A stretch of 64,000 nt of DNA from positions 3,410,001-3,474,000 of the forward strand of contig NZ_CP030771.1 in NCBI RefSeq assembly GCF_006088715.1. Reading direction: 5' to 3'. How positions within the stretch are numbered: position 1 is the stretch's first letter; every line of letters begins with the position of its first letter. This DNA comes from Streptomyces sp. YIM 121038. Its GTDB lineage: Bacteria; Actinomycetota; Actinomycetes; Streptomycetales; Streptomycetaceae. A model generated the notes under the pieces. It had not been told where the DNA came from. It did no database searches and saw only the letters and a list, made by a program, of their open reading frames with translations. The position numbers were made by a program, and so were the translations under genes. Shown here piece after piece: positions 46,740-61,613 of this stretch.

Positions 46740-46746
46740 GCCTTCC

Positions 46747-46752
46747 ATTATG
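46747..46752 (-). promoter_or_regulatory. -10 box for leaderless hemW
   Basis: CATAAT on the minus strand ends seven bases before the ATG at 46739 and differs from TATAAT by one base. No -35 match is seen 17-18 bases upstream. Confidence 0.4.
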
Positions 46753-46793
46753 GGCCCGGTCCGCGGGTCCCCCCGGTCCCCACCGCCGCGGGG

Positions 46794-48734
46794 TCAGCGG
46801 GCCTGGAGCACCAGGAGCGCCAGGTCGTCGTCGGGCGGCCGCGTCGAGAACTCGTGGACGAGGCGGCGGACCCGCTCGGCCACGAGCTCCGCGTCGAGCC
46901 CCGCGCAGTCGGCGAGGGCCTGGGCGAGCCCGTCGCCGTCGTCGAAGAGGCGCCCGCCGCCGCGGCGCTCGGTGACGCCGTCCGTGACGCACAGCAGCGT
47001 GTCACCGGGGAGCAGGTCGAAGGTCTCGCTCGTGTACGTCTCGTCGTCGACCACCCCGAGGAGCATCTGCGGCCCGGTGGCGGGCCGCACCTGGCCGTCG
47101 GCGCCCAGGAGCAGCGGCAGCGGGTGCCCGGCGCACGCCACCGTGCAGCGCACCCCGCCGTCGTACGGCACGAGCTCGCCGTACAGGAGGGACAGGAAGC
47201 GCGCGGTGGCGCCCTCGGGGGACACGCCCTGGCCGCCCGCGACGGCCACGACGGCGGCCGCCGCGTCCGCGGCCTCGGTGGCGTCGTCGAGGAGGAGCTG
47301 GTTGAGGCGGTCGAGGACCTCGGCGACCTGGTAGCCCTCGCGGGCGAGCAGCCGCAGCCAGGGGCGCGCCAGGCCGATGACGACGGCGGCCTCGGGGCCC
47401 TTGCCCTGGACGTCGCCGAGGGCGAAGCACCAGCGGCCGTCGCCCGCGGGGAACACGTCGTAGAAGTCGCCGCCGGGCCCGCCCTGCTCGCGCGGCTCGT
47501 ACACGACGCCGCTCTGCACGCCGGGGATCTCCGCGACGGTGCTCGGCAGCAGTCCGCGCTGGAGGACCCGGCTGATGGTGGCCTGGCGCTGGTAGCGGCG
47601 GGCGGCGCTGATGGCGAGGGCCACGCGGCGGCTGAAGTCCTCGACGAGGCCGGTGGCCTCGTCGGGGAAGCGCGGCAGGCCGGCCCGGCCGATGACCAGG
47701 GCGCCGAGGCACCGGCCGCCCGCCACCAGGCGGTAGGCGACGGCGGCGCCGGTGGAGTCGCCGCCGAAGGCGTCGCCCGGCCAGGACACCGGCACCGCGC
47801 CGGGGCCCGCCGTGTCGGCGAGGCTCGGCGGCTCCTTCTCCAGGACGCGGCGCAGCTCTTCTATCCGCTGTTCGCTGGTGTGCCAGACGCGCGCGAGGTG
47901 GGTGCCGGGGGCGCGGGCGCCCGCCGCGCGCCCGGCGCTGTCGGCCTCGTCGTCGAGCCAGACCGCGCACCAGTCCGCGAGCCGGGGCACGAGGAGCTGT
48001 CCGGCGAGGGCCGCGACCAGGTTCTCGTCGAACTGGCCCGCCAGCATGTCGGAGGCCTCGGCGAGGAACGTGAGCGCGCCCCGGTTGATCCACTCCGTGT
48101 CGTGCGCGACCCGCTTGGGCGCCGGGGCGAGGATCTCGGCGGAGCGGAGCCCGCGCTGGAGCACCGTCTCACCGGCGTACGCCTCGAAGTCGGGGAGGTC
48201 GGCGAGCATCCGCTCGTGGTCCACGGGCAGCCGCGCCCAGACCGTCTTGGTGCCCGAGCGGTAGGTGATGCCCCAGGACTCGGCGAGGGTGGCGACGAGT
48301 TGCAGGCCGCGGCCGTACTCGGGCGTGCCGGGTTGGGGGGAGCGCGGCTCGCTGCGCACGGCGCGCGCCGGGTGGTGGTCGGAGACCTCCACGACCAGGG
48401 CGTCGAGGCCGTCGAAGGGGCCTTCGCCGGGCGTCACCTCGTCCAGGCGGCACAGCAGCTCGACGGACGTGCCCGCGTGCACCACCGCGTTCGTCACCAA
48501 CTCGCTGACCAGCAGCACCGCGTCGTCCACGAGCCGGTCGCCGATCCGGGCGGCGGCGGGCACCGCGAGCTCCACCCAGTCGGCGAGCGCCGCGCGGACG
48601 AACCGGCGCGCGGCGGAGGGCGCAAGCGGGTTTCCCGGCAGGGACGTGCGCACTACCGTCGATGGCCCTGGGCGTGAAGCGGGCTCGACGGAGGCGCGGA
48701 CAGCGGTCTCCCGTTGCATCGGAATGGCCCCCAC
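46794..48734 (-). CDS. SpoIIE-type PP2C phosphatase with RsbW-like kinase and GAF domains
   Basis: A 646-residue cytoplasmic signalling protein. Residues 35-190 form an RsbW/HATPase_c_2 domain (LLVSELVTNAVVHAG, GRGLQLVATLA). A GAF-like sensor region spans about 240-410. A PP2C/SpoIIE phosphatase domain (about 430-640) has the metal motifs GGDFYDVF, LGDVQGKG and DGVTE. Such proteins phosphorylate or dephosphorylate anti-sigma antagonists and so control alternative sigma factors. The GTG at 48734 has a GGAG site about eight bases upstream. It is divergent from the poly-HAMP kinase, which probably feeds the same pathway (inference). Confidence 0.93.
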   Translation of the reverse strand: MGAIPMQRETAVRASVEPASRPGPSTVVRTSLPGNPLAPSAARRFVRAALADWVELAVPAAARIGDRLVDDAVLLVSELVTNAVVHAGTSVELLCRLDEVTPGEGPFDGLDALVVEVSDHHPARAVRSEPRSPQPGTPEYGRGLQLVATLAESWGITYRSGTKTVWARLPVDHERMLADLPDFEAYAGETVLQRGLRSAEILAPAPKRVAHDTEWINRGALTFLAEASDMLAGQFDENLVAALAGQLLVPRLADWCAVWLDDEADSAGRAAGARAPGTHLARVWHTSEQRIEELRRVLEKEPPSLADTAGPGAVPVSWPGDAFGGDSTGAAVAYRLVAGGRCLGALVIGRAGLPRFPDEATGLVEDFSRRVALAISAARRYQRQATISRVLQRGLLPSTVAEIPGVQSGVVYEPREQGGPGGDFYDVFPAGDGRWCFALGDVQGKGPEAAVVIGLARPWLRLLAREGYQVAEVLDRLNQLLLDDATEAADAAAAVVAVAGGQGVSPEGATARFLSLLYGELVPYDGGVRCTVACAGHPLPLLLGADGQVRPATGPQMLLGVVDDETYTSETFDLLPGDTLLCVTDGVTERRGGGRLFDDGDGLAQALADCAGLDAELVAERVRRLVHEFSTRPPDDDLALLVLQAR

Positions 48735-48835
48735 AGTGCGGCTCCTGAGCAGTTCGGACGTTACGCCTCAGGCGACACGGACAGAGTGACAGACTGACTG
48801 GGCCCATAAGCACCGAGTTACCGAAGTGGGCCATC

Positions 48836-53437
<4,602 letters not shown>

Positions 53438-53449
53438 GGCACTGTCACC

Positions 53450-54034
53450 ATGAGCACTGAGGCCACCACAGCGGACCACGCGAGCATCCTCCTCGTCGAC
53501 GACATGGAGGACAATCTCGTGGCCCTGGAGGCCGTCCTGGGGTCCCTGAACGAACCGCTGGTACGCGCCCGTTCAGGAGAGGAGGCGATGAAGGCCCTGC
53601 TGCGGCAGCGGTTCGCCGTGGTCCTCCTCGACGTACGGATGCCGGGCATGGACGGGTTCGAGACCGCGTCCAACATCAAGCGCCTCGACCAGACGAAGGA
53701 CGTGCCGATCATCTTCCTGACGGGCACCGACAACGACGCGGGCTACGCCTTCCGCGGCTACGCGACGGGCGCGGCGGACTACCTCACCAAGCCCTTCGAC
53801 CCGTGGGTGCTGCGCGCGAAGGTCACCGTGTTCCTGGAGCTGCACCGCAAGAACCAGCAGCTGGAGCACATGCTGGCGCGCGAGCAGGAGCACTTCGACG
53901 AGCTGTCGCTGCGCCTCGCGGCGGTCGAGCGGCAGCTGGCGGACCGGGGCTTCGACGACATCGCGGACGTCCGCCGCCAGATCGCGCGCATGGAGGAGAT
54001 CCTGCGGGAGATGCGGCGCAGACGGAGCGCGTGA
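53450..54034 (+). CDS. response regulator with C-terminal coiled coil
   Basis: A 194-residue regulator. The receiver domain (about 12-125) has acidic pocket D17-D18, phospho-acceptor D61 (VVLLDVRMPGMDG) and a KPFDPW loop. Instead of a DNA-binding domain it ends in a long charged coiled coil (130-192). Output is therefore probably by protein contact, for example with the adjacent phosphatase or a downstream kinase. It lies 12 bases after the poly-HAMP kinase and is co-transcribed with it. Confidence 0.9.
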   Translation: MSTEATTADHASILLVDDMEDNLVALEAVLGSLNEPLVRARSGEEAMKALLRQRFAVVLLDVRMPGMDGFETASNIKRLDQTKDVPIIFLTGTDNDAGYAFRGYATGAADYLTKPFDPWVLRAKVTVFLELHRKNQQLEHMLAREQEHFDELSLRLAAVERQLADRGFDDIADVRRQIARMEEILREMRRRRSA

Positions 54035-54071
54035 GCGCCCCGCCGCACCCCACCGCGCCGCGGGCGCGGAC

Positions 54072-55961
54072 TCAGGCCTCGCGTGCGCCCGCGTACATCT
54101 CCTCGATCAGGTCCTTGTACTCCCGCTCCACGACCGGGCGCTTGAGCTTCAGGCTCGGCGTCAGCTCGCCGTGCTCGACGTCGAGGTCGCGCGGGAGCAG
54201 CTTGAACTTCTTGAGGGTCTGCCAGCGCTGGAGGCCCTCGTTGAGCTGCTGTACGTACCCCTCGACGAGGGCGACGGTGGCGGGGGCCGCGACGACCTCG
54301 GCGTAGCTCTTGCCCGCGAGGCCGTTCTCCCCGGCCCAGCCCATGATGGCGGCCTCGTCCAGGGCGATGAGGGCGGAGCAGAAGTTCCGGTCGGCGCCGA
54401 GCACCAGGATGTTGGAGACGTACGGACACACGCCCTTGAACTGGCCCTCGACCTCCGTGGGCGCGACGTACTTGCCGCCGGAGGTCTTGAACAGGTCCTT
54501 CTTGCGGTCGGTGATCCGCAGATAGCCGTCGGGGGACAGCTCCCCGATGTCGCCGGTGTGGAACCAGCCGTCGGACTCCAGGACCTCGGCGGTCTTCTCG
54601 GGCAGCTTGTGGTAGCCCTCCATGATGCCGGGGCCGCGCAGCAGGATCTCGCCGTCGTCCGCGATCCGCACCTCGGTGCCGGGCAGCGGCTTGCCGACGG
54701 TCCCGGTGCGGTAGGCCTCACCGGGGTTGACGAAGGAGGCCGCGGAGGACTCGGTGAGCCCGTAGCCCTCCAGGACGTGGATCCCGGCGCCCGCGAAGAA
54801 GTAGCCGATCTCCGGGGCGAGCGCCACCGAGCCGGACACCGCGGCCCGCAGCCGCCCGCCGAAGGCCTCGCGCAGCTTGGCGTACACCAGCTTGTCGGCG
54901 ACCTTGTGCTTGGCGCCGAGGGCGAAGGGCACCGAGGCCACACCGGTCCTGCGGAAGTTGTCCTGGCTGGTCTTCGCGTACTCGCGGGCGATCTCCGCCG
55001 ACCACTGGAAGATCTTGTACTTGGCGTTGCCGCCGGCCCGGGCCTTGGCCACGACGCCGTTGTAGACCTTCTCGAAGATGCGCGGCACGGCCGCCATGTA
55101 GGTCGGCTGGACCACCGGCAGATTCTCGATGATCTTGTCCACGCGGCCGTCGACGGCGGTGACGTGCCCGAGCTCGATCTGCCCGCTGGTGAGCACCTTG
55201 CCGAAGACGTGCGCGAGCGGCAGCCACAGGTACTGCACGTCCTCGGCCGAGAGCAGACCGGTCGCCGCGATGGCCTTCGCCATGTACGACCAGTTGTCGT
55301 GCGGCAGGCGCACGCCCTTGGGGCGGCCCGTGGTGCCCGAGGTGTAGATGATCGTCGCGAGGTGGTCGGCCCTGATGGCCTCGATGCGCTGCCTGACCGC
55401 GTCCGGGTTCTTCTCCAGGTGGGCGGCGCCGCGCGCCTCCAGCTCCGCGAGGGTGAGCACCCACCCCTCGGGGTCGTCGTCGGCGGGCTCGACGCCCGCC
55501 GGGTCGAAGACGACGACGTGCTTCAGGTCGGGCAGGTTCGCCCGCTGCGCCCGCGCCTTGACCAGCTGCTCCGCGTTGTCGGCGATCAGGACCCGGCTGC
55601 CGGAGTCGGCGAGGATGAACGCGGACTCCTCGGCGTTGGTCTGCGGGTAGACCGTCGTCGTGGCGGCACCCGCGCACATGATGCCCAGGTCGGCGAGGAT
55701 CCACTCGATGCGGGTGGCCGAGGCGAGGGCGACCCGGTCCTCGGGCGCGAGGCCCAGATCGATGAGGCCCGCCGCCACGGCGTCGACGCGCTCGGCGGCC
55801 TGCGCCCAGCTCAGCGACTTCCAGTCGTCCGGGCCCTCGCCGGAGGCCGCGGGGACGGGGTAGCGGTAGGCCTCGGCCTCCGGCGTCGCCGCGACGCGCT
55901 CCAGCAGGAGGTGCGCCACCGAGGGCGGTCGGTTCTCGATCAAGGTCTGTGTGTCGCTCAC
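54072..55961 (-). CDS. long-chain fatty acyl-CoA synthetase
   Basis: A 629-residue AMP-forming ligase that activates fatty acids with CoA and ATP. The P-loop TIIYTSGTTGRPKG lies near residue 205, with further core motifs YGLTESSAA, GWFHTGDIG and the RKKDLFKTSGGKYVAP hinge. The length and the long central insert (VFGKVLTSGQIELG) match the FadD15/FAA type. The GTG at 55961 follows GGAGGA by about four bases. The upstream region has direct repeats and a TetR-like site. Confidence 0.93.
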   Translation of the reverse strand: MSDTQTLIENRPPSVAHLLLERVAATPEAEAYRYPVPAASGEGPDDWKSLSWAQAAERVDAVAAGLIDLGLAPEDRVALASATRIEWILADLGIMCAGAATTTVYPQTNAEESAFILADSGSRVLIADNAEQLVKARAQRANLPDLKHVVVFDPAGVEPADDDPEGWVLTLAELEARGAAHLEKNPDAVRQRIEAIRADHLATIIYTSGTTGRPKGVRLPHDNWSYMAKAIAATGLLSAEDVQYLWLPLAHVFGKVLTSGQIELGHVTAVDGRVDKIIENLPVVQPTYMAAVPRIFEKVYNGVVAKARAGGNAKYKIFQWSAEIAREYAKTSQDNFRRTGVASVPFALGAKHKVADKLVYAKLREAFGGRLRAAVSGSVALAPEIGYFFAGAGIHVLEGYGLTESSAASFVNPGEAYRTGTVGKPLPGTEVRIADDGEILLRGPGIMEGYHKLPEKTAEVLESDGWFHTGDIGELSPDGYLRITDRKKDLFKTSGGKYVAPTEVEGQFKGVCPYVSNILVLGADRNFCSALIALDEAAIMGWAGENGLAGKSYAEVVAAPATVALVEGYVQQLNEGLQRWQTLKKFKLLPRDLDVEHGELTPSLKLKRPVVEREYKDLIEEMYAGAREA

Positions 55962-55990
55962 GACATCCTCCGGGCCCGCGACGGTGCGTC

Positions 55991-56029
55991 CTACTGGCTG
56001 GCTGCGTGTGGCTACTGGCTGGCTGCGTG
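55991..56029. repeat. 18-bp direct repeat, period 21
   Basis: CTACTGGCTGGCTGCGTG occurs at 55991-56008 and again at 56012-56029. The 21-base period places both copies on the same DNA face, so they could be regulator sites in the leader or promoter of the acyl-CoA synthetase gene. Confidence 0.75.
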
Positions 56030-56064
56030 GGGCTGCTGCGCTCCGCTGCCACTCCAGGCGCGTT

Positions 56065-56082
56065 GTTTAACTTGCGAGTAAC
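56065..56082. promoter_or_regulatory. candidate fatty-acid-responsive operator
   Basis: On the minus strand the site reads GTTACTCGCAAGTTAAAC, an imperfect dyad of TTACT and AGT(T)AA. It resembles TetR-family operators seen before actinobacterial beta-oxidation genes. It lies about 105 bases upstream of the synthetase start. Confidence 0.35.
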
Positions 56083-56201
56083 CTCCGAGCAGTGATCAGG
56101 GTAGAGGCCGGACGCCCGCCACGTAAGGGGCTGCTGCCTGTCACTTTCTACAGAACGGGGCGGTAGCTTCACCGCCGCCGGACGACGCGCCGGCCGCCGC
56201 A

Positions 56202-56286
56202 CGGCGCTCACCGCCAGCCGGGAGCGGCACTCACCGCCAGCTGAGCGCGGCGCTCACCGCCAGCCCGGCGCGGCGCTCGCCGACAG
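56202..56286. repeat. 23-bp-period tandem repeat, four copies
   Basis: Units CGGC(G/A)CTCACCGCCAGC begin at 56202, 56225, 56248 and 56271, exactly 23 bases apart, with the last copy degenerate. The array lies between the synthetase promoter and the lepA terminator and is not translated. Confidence 0.88.
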
Positions 56287-56288
56287 AC

Positions 56289-56325
56289 GGAAAGCGCTCG
56301 TCCGGGCGACGGACGAGCGCTTTCC
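56289..56325 (-). terminator. 15-bp perfect hairpin terminator of lepA
   Basis: GGAAAGCGCTCGTCC and its exact complement flank a seven-base loop, 36 bases after the lepA stop. Confidence 0.78.
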
Positions 56326-56361
56326 ACGCGGCGGGGAACCCGGCGGCGGCCGGGCGGACGG

Positions 56362-58224
<1,863 letters not shown>

Positions 58225-58313
58225 GCAGGGTCCTGTCTCTTGAGGCGCCTTATGCCTCGGGTCGGATCGATACGTAGCCTCCATGGTCCCACGGGTGGGC
58301 CGTGCCCATCGGT

Positions 58314-58343
58314 TTGGGCCGCCCCGAAGGGGGCTGGTACCGT
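58314..58343 (+). promoter_or_regulatory. candidate rpsT promoter
   Basis: TTGGGC (58314-58319) and TACCGT (58338-58343) are 18 bases apart, about 80 bases before the rpsT start codon. Confidence 0.35.
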
Positions 58344-58425
58344 GGTCAGCTGTGTCTCGTAGCCCTCTCAGCGCGAGGCGCATGTCAGAGAAACCAGCGG
58401 TACCTGAACCTGAAAAGGCTCTTTC

Positions 58426-58692
58426 GTGGCGAACATCAAGTCCCAGATCAAGCGGAACAAGACCAACGAGAAGGCGCGCCTGCGCAACAAGTCGGTCAAG
58501 TCCGCCCTCAAGACGTCGATCCGCAAGACCCGTGAGGCCATCGCCTCGGGCGACGTCGAGAAGGCCACCGTCGCCCTGCGCGACGCCCACCGCAAGCTGG
58601 ACAAGGCCGTCTCCAAGGGCGTCATCCACAAGAACCAGGCCGCCAACAAGAAGTCGGCGCTTGCTTCGAAGGTCGCGTCCCTCCAGGGCTGA
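58426..58692 (+). CDS. rpsT: ribosomal protein S20
   Basis: An 88-residue, very basic, helical protein of the 30S subunit that binds 16S rRNA. The start [21 protein letters not shown] and the [15 protein letters not shown] end are characteristic. It uses a GTG start at 58426, with an AAAGG-like site about eight bases upstream. It is followed by 148 bases of leader-like sequence and a T-tailed terminator. Confidence 0.97.
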   Translation: MANIKSQIKRNKTNEKARLRNKSVKSALKTSIRKTREAIASGDVEKATVALRDAHRKLDKAVSKGVIHKNQAANKKSALASKVASLQG

Positions 58693-58781
58693 GTCCTTCT
58701 GGACCACACCTGATGTACCTGATGTAACCGTCGGCCGGACCCAGAGCGGGCCCTCTCTCATCCGCTCCCGACCGACACCTC

Positions 58782-58823
58782 GAGCTCGCACGCGGCCTGC
58801 GTTCGCCACGCGGGTGCGAGCTC
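58782..58823 (+). other. 10-bp stem-loop downstream of rpsT
   Basis: GAGCTCGCAC (58782-58791) and GTGCGAGCTC (58814-58823) pair exactly, with further GCG/CGC pairs inside. It may be a first terminator, an RNA-stabilising 3' structure or a small-RNA element. It lacks tRNA features. Confidence 0.5.
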
Positions 58824-58839
58824 AACACATTGCGTAACC

Positions 58840-58886
58840 AAAGGCCCCACATCCGCTCCTCCCCCGGGGCGGGGGTGGGGCTTTTT
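58840..58886 (+). terminator. T-tailed intrinsic terminator of rpsT
   Basis: A GCCCCAC/GTGGGGC stem with a C/G-rich interior is followed directly by TTTTT, with As on the 5' side. It is one of the few classical rho-independent terminators in this window. Confidence 0.8.
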
Positions 58887-58893
58887 GGTGTTT

Positions 58894-58947
58894 GGGGTTG
58901 CTCCCGGGTTCTGGGGTTCCCGGGTTCCGGGGTTCTGGGGTTCTGGG
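58894..58947 (+). other. G-quadruplex-forming candidate
   Basis: Seven runs of three or four G occur within 54 bases, separated by short TTC- or TTCC-type loops built on a GGGGTTCT-like unit. The plus strand could form a stable G-quadruplex. It lies directly after the rpsT terminator and 3' of holA, on that gene's template-complement side. Confidence 0.6.
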
Positions 58948-59162
58948 TTTTGCTGTTCCGTACGGTGTTCTGGCGGGGCTGGGGCTGGGGAGCCGGTGCA
59001 CGGGACCCCGGGGCCAGGTCAAACCTGGTAGGGGCCGGTGCGAGGCCTCGGGGACGGGTCCGCCCGGGGAGGGGCCGGTACGCGGGGCCCGGGGCTGGGG
59101 CAGGCTCGGGAAGGGGCGGGGCAAGCCGGACCGGGCCGGGGGCGGTGTGGCCTCGGGGTGGG

Positions 59163-60149
59163 TCAGGTGCGGCGGGGGCGGGCTGCGCGGGCTACGGCGA
59201 CGACCGCCTTCTCCAGGGCGTACTCGGGATCGTCCCCGCCGCCCTTCACCCCGGCATCGGCCTCCGCGACAGCGGCAAGCGCCACCGCCACCCCGTCGGG
59301 AGACCACCCCCGCATCTGCTGCCGCACCCGGTCGATCTTCCAGGGCGGCATCCCCAGCTCCCGCGCCAGGTCGGCGGGCCGCCCGCCCCGGGCGGAGGAC
59401 AGCTTCCCGATGGCCCGCACGCCCTGCGCGAGCGCGCTCGTGATCAGCACGGGCGCGACCCCGGTGGCGAGCGACCACCGCAGCGCCTCCAGCGCCTCGG
59501 CGGCCCGCCCCTCCACGGCCCGGTCGGCCACGGTGAAGCTGGAGGCCTCGGCCCGCCCGGTGTAGTACCGCCCGACGACCGCCTCGTCGATGGTCCCCTC
59601 GACGTCCGCGACCAGCTGCGCCGCGGCGGAGGCGAGCTCCCGCAGATCACTGCCGATCGCGTCCACCAGGGTCTGGCAGGCCTCTGGCGTCGCCGACCGC
59701 CCGAGCGCCCGGAACTCTCCCCGCACGAACGCGAGCCGGTCCGCGGGCTTGGTCATCTTGGGGCAGGCGACCTCCCGCGCCCCGGCCTTGCGGGCCGCGT
59801 CGAGCAACCCCTTGCCCTTGGCGCCGCCCGCGTGCAGGAGCACGAGGGTGATCTCCTCCACGGGCGCGCCGAAGTACCCCTTCACGTCCTTGATCGTGTC
59901 CGCCGACAGGTCCTGCGCACTGCGCACGACCACGACCTTGCGCTCGGCGAACAGCGACGGGCTGGTCAGCTCCGCGAGCGTCCCCGGCGCCAGCTGGTCG
60001 GGGGTGAGGTCCCGCACGTCGGTGTCGGCGTCCGCGGCGCGGGCCGCGGCGACGACCTCCTGCACGGCACGGTCGAGCAGCAGGTCCTCCTGCCCCACGG
60101 CTACCGTGACGGGGGCGAGCGGGTCGTCTTGTGCGTTCTTCCTGGCCAT
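59163..60149 (-). CDS. holA: DNA polymerase III subunit delta
   Basis: A 328-residue clamp-loader subunit that opens the beta sliding clamp. The N-terminal domain shows VTVAVGQEDLLLDRAV and LFAERKVVVVRSAQ. The SDLRELASAAAQLV segment and the C-terminal helical domain (VEGRAAEALEALRW, PPWKIDRVRQQ) follow. The ATG at 60149 (MARKNAQDD) is preferred to the longer frame, which would read into the divergent gene. Proximity to comEC, rpsT and lepA is a common bacterial order. Confidence 0.93.
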   Translation of the reverse strand: MARKNAQDDPLAPVTVAVGQEDLLLDRAVQEVVAAARAADADTDVRDLTPDQLAPGTLAELTSPSLFAERKVVVVRSAQDLSADTIKDVKGYFGAPVEEITLVLLHAGGAKGKGLLDAARKAGAREVACPKMTKPADRLAFVRGEFRALGRSATPEACQTLVDAIGSDLRELASAAAQLVADVEGTIDEAVVGRYYTGRAEASSFTVADRAVEGRAAEALEALRWSLATGVAPVLITSALAQGVRAIGKLSSARGGRPADLARELGMPPWKIDRVRQQMRGWSPDGVAVALAAVAEADAGVKGGGDDPEYALEKAVVAVARAARPRRT

Positions 60150-60239
60150 CGCCGTCAAGCATCCCACGCGCCACCGACAGCCGGAGGCGCCGCCGGAACC
60201 CCGTCCGGGCCCCGGCCGCCCGTGGGCGAGAATGGCCAG

Positions 60240-60485
60240 GTGACCGACGTACGACATGTCCTGGTGCTGCCCGACCGCGACGCGGCGGAAGAAGTCGCCG
60301 AAGAGCTCCCCGACCGCTTCGGCGTGGCCGAGGAGCCCCAGCTCGTACGCGACGCGCTGGCGGGCGAGGACGACGCCGAGGACGCCCAGTGGCTGGTCGT
60401 CGTCGAGGACCCCGAGCGGCGCCTCGACCCGACGGCGCTCGACGGCCTCGCCGCGGAGTACGAGGGCTGGCTGGAAGCCCCCTGA
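60240..60485 (+). CDS. small acidic hypothetical protein
   Basis: An 81-residue, strongly acidic protein starting at the GTG at 60240 (residues MTDVRHVLVLPDRDAAEEV) and ending EYEGWLEAP. No family is recognised. It is divergent from holA, with starts 90 bases apart, and ends three bases before the convergent YceI gene. Amino-acid composition and third-position GC bias favour a real gene. It may be a small regulatory or binding partner, but nothing in the sequence shows its role. Confidence 0.65.
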   Translation: MTDVRHVLVLPDRDAAEEVAEELPDRFGVAEEPQLVRDALAGEDDAEDAQWLVVVEDPERRLDPTALDGLAAEYEGWLEAP

Positions 60486-60488
60486 GGC

Positions 60489-61439
60489 CTACGCCGCGGC
60501 CGCCGCGGCGACGCTCTTCGGCACGACCTGGATGTCCAGCTCGATGGTGATGCTGGCGCCGACCGCGGCGATGCCCCGGGCGAGCATGGTCTGCCAGGTG
60601 ATCGTGAAGTCGTCGCGGTGCAGCTCGGTCGTCGCGCGACAGGCCGCCCGGGTCTCGCCCTGGATGCCCTGGCCGACGCCCAGGTACTCGGCGTCGAGCG
60701 TCACCGTCCGCGTCACGCCGTGCAGCGAGAGCGCGCCGGTGATCGCCCAGCGGTTGCCGCCCTTGTGCACGAAGCGGTCGCTGTAGAACTCCATCGTCGG
60801 GTACCGCTCCACGTCCAGGAAGTCACCGGACCGCAGATGGTCGTCGCGCATCTTGACGGCCGTGTCGATGGACGCGGCGTCGATCACCACGTGCATCGCG
60901 GACTCCTCCATCCGCTCGGCGAGACGGATCGCCCCCGCGAACGTGTTGAACCGCCCGTGGATGCGCGCCAGCCCGATGTGCCGGGCCGTGAACCCGATGG
61001 TGGAGTGCATCGGGTCGATGTCCCAGTCCCCCGAGTCCGGGAGCGTCGGCAGCTGCGCCACCTGGAGCGTCACGTCGCCCATCGACGCGTGCGCACCCTC
61101 GGTGACCGTGACGTTCGCCCGGTACGGCGTGAACCCTTCCGCCGACACCGCGAGCCGGTACTCCCCCGCGGGAACCGCCGCCACGAACGACCCGAACGGG
61201 TCCGTCCCACCACTGACGACCTTGCGCCCCATGGTGTCGGTGACGGACAGCTCCGCGTGCTGCACCGACTCGTTCACGGGGTCGAGCACCCGGCAGCTGA
61301 GCACCCCGGCACCTGGTGGGACCGCCACCGCCGACAGCGGGCCGGACCGCCCTCCTCGGCTCCAACGGTTTCCCAGCCAACGGCCGAACACTGCGACGCA
61401 CCCCCGCGGGCCTTGACAACACTTATAACGAAGATGCAT
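60489..61439 (-). CDS. YceI-like protein with N-terminal carboxypeptidase-regulatory-like domain
   Basis: A protein of up to 316 residues. About residues 40-130 form a small beta-sandwich (VLSCRVLDPVNESVQHAEL, PAGEYRLAVSAEGF) of the carboxypeptidase-regulatory type. Residues 140-310 form a YceI lipocalin-like barrel (WDIDPMHSTIGFTARHIG, TITWQ), which binds long isoprenoid chains in known members. There is no clear signal peptide. The ATG at 61439 lies in an AT-rich patch containing TATAAG, so the real start may be a GTG near residues 15-17 with that patch as promoter. Confidence 0.85.
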   Translation of the reverse strand: MHLRYKCCQGPRGCVAVFGRWLGNRWSRGGRSGPLSAVAVPPGAGVLSCRVLDPVNESVQHAELSVTDTMGRKVVSGGTDPFGSFVAAVPAGEYRLAVSAEGFTPYRANVTVTEGAHASMGDVTLQVAQLPTLPDSGDWDIDPMHSTIGFTARHIGLARIHGRFNTFAGAIRLAERMEESAMHVVIDAASIDTAVKMRDDHLRSGDFLDVERYPTMEFYSDRFVHKGGNRWAITGALSLHGVTRTVTLDAEYLGVGQGIQGETRAACRATTELHRDDFTITWQTMLARGIAAVGASITIELDIQVVPKSVAAAAAA

Positions 61440-61613
61440 TCGATCACCGTTGCGGCTTTCGATGCAAACGCGCCCACTTCAGCAAGAACATTGCAGAAAC
61501 GGAAGAACTGCTCCGACTGTCCGGCTGACCCGAATTGATCTCTCCCCTCGCCACCGCCTTGCCGCCCACTCGGCGCCCCCTCGCCACCGCCCAGCCACCC
61601 ACTCGGCACCGCC
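61425..61613. promoter_or_regulatory. low-GC region between comEC and the YceI gene
   Basis: About 53% G+C around 61441-61500, against about 73% for the window. It contains TTATAAGT on the minus strand and probably holds the YceI promoter. A 70-codon plus-strand frame across it is not accepted as a gene. Confidence 0.4.

Larger units (their letters stand above)
55962..56361. other. 400-base intergenic region between fadD-like gene and lepA
   Basis: No gene is accepted here. From left to right it holds two 18-base direct repeats, a TetR-like dyad, an unremarkable stretch (56083-56200), a 23-base-period tandem repeat and a strong hairpin. Each is listed separately. Confidence 0.7.
58693..59162. 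other. 470-base gap between rpsT and holA
   Basis: No gene is accepted. It holds a 9-base tandem repeat (ACCTGATGT twice, 58708-58725), a 10-base-stem hairpin, a T-tailed terminator and a G-quadruplex candidate. G-rich plus-strand sequence without other features continues up to the holA stop. Confidence 0.7.

Noticed and set aside
58782..58823. Hairpin considered as a tRNA or known small RNA
   Set aside because: It has a single 10-base stem with no cloverleaf arms, T loop or anticodon stem.
61316..61528. 70-codon plus-strand frame in the low-GC patch
   Set aside because: It has no ribosome binding site or similarity and overlaps the 5' end of the YceI gene on the other strand. The AT-rich sequence is better read as a promoter.
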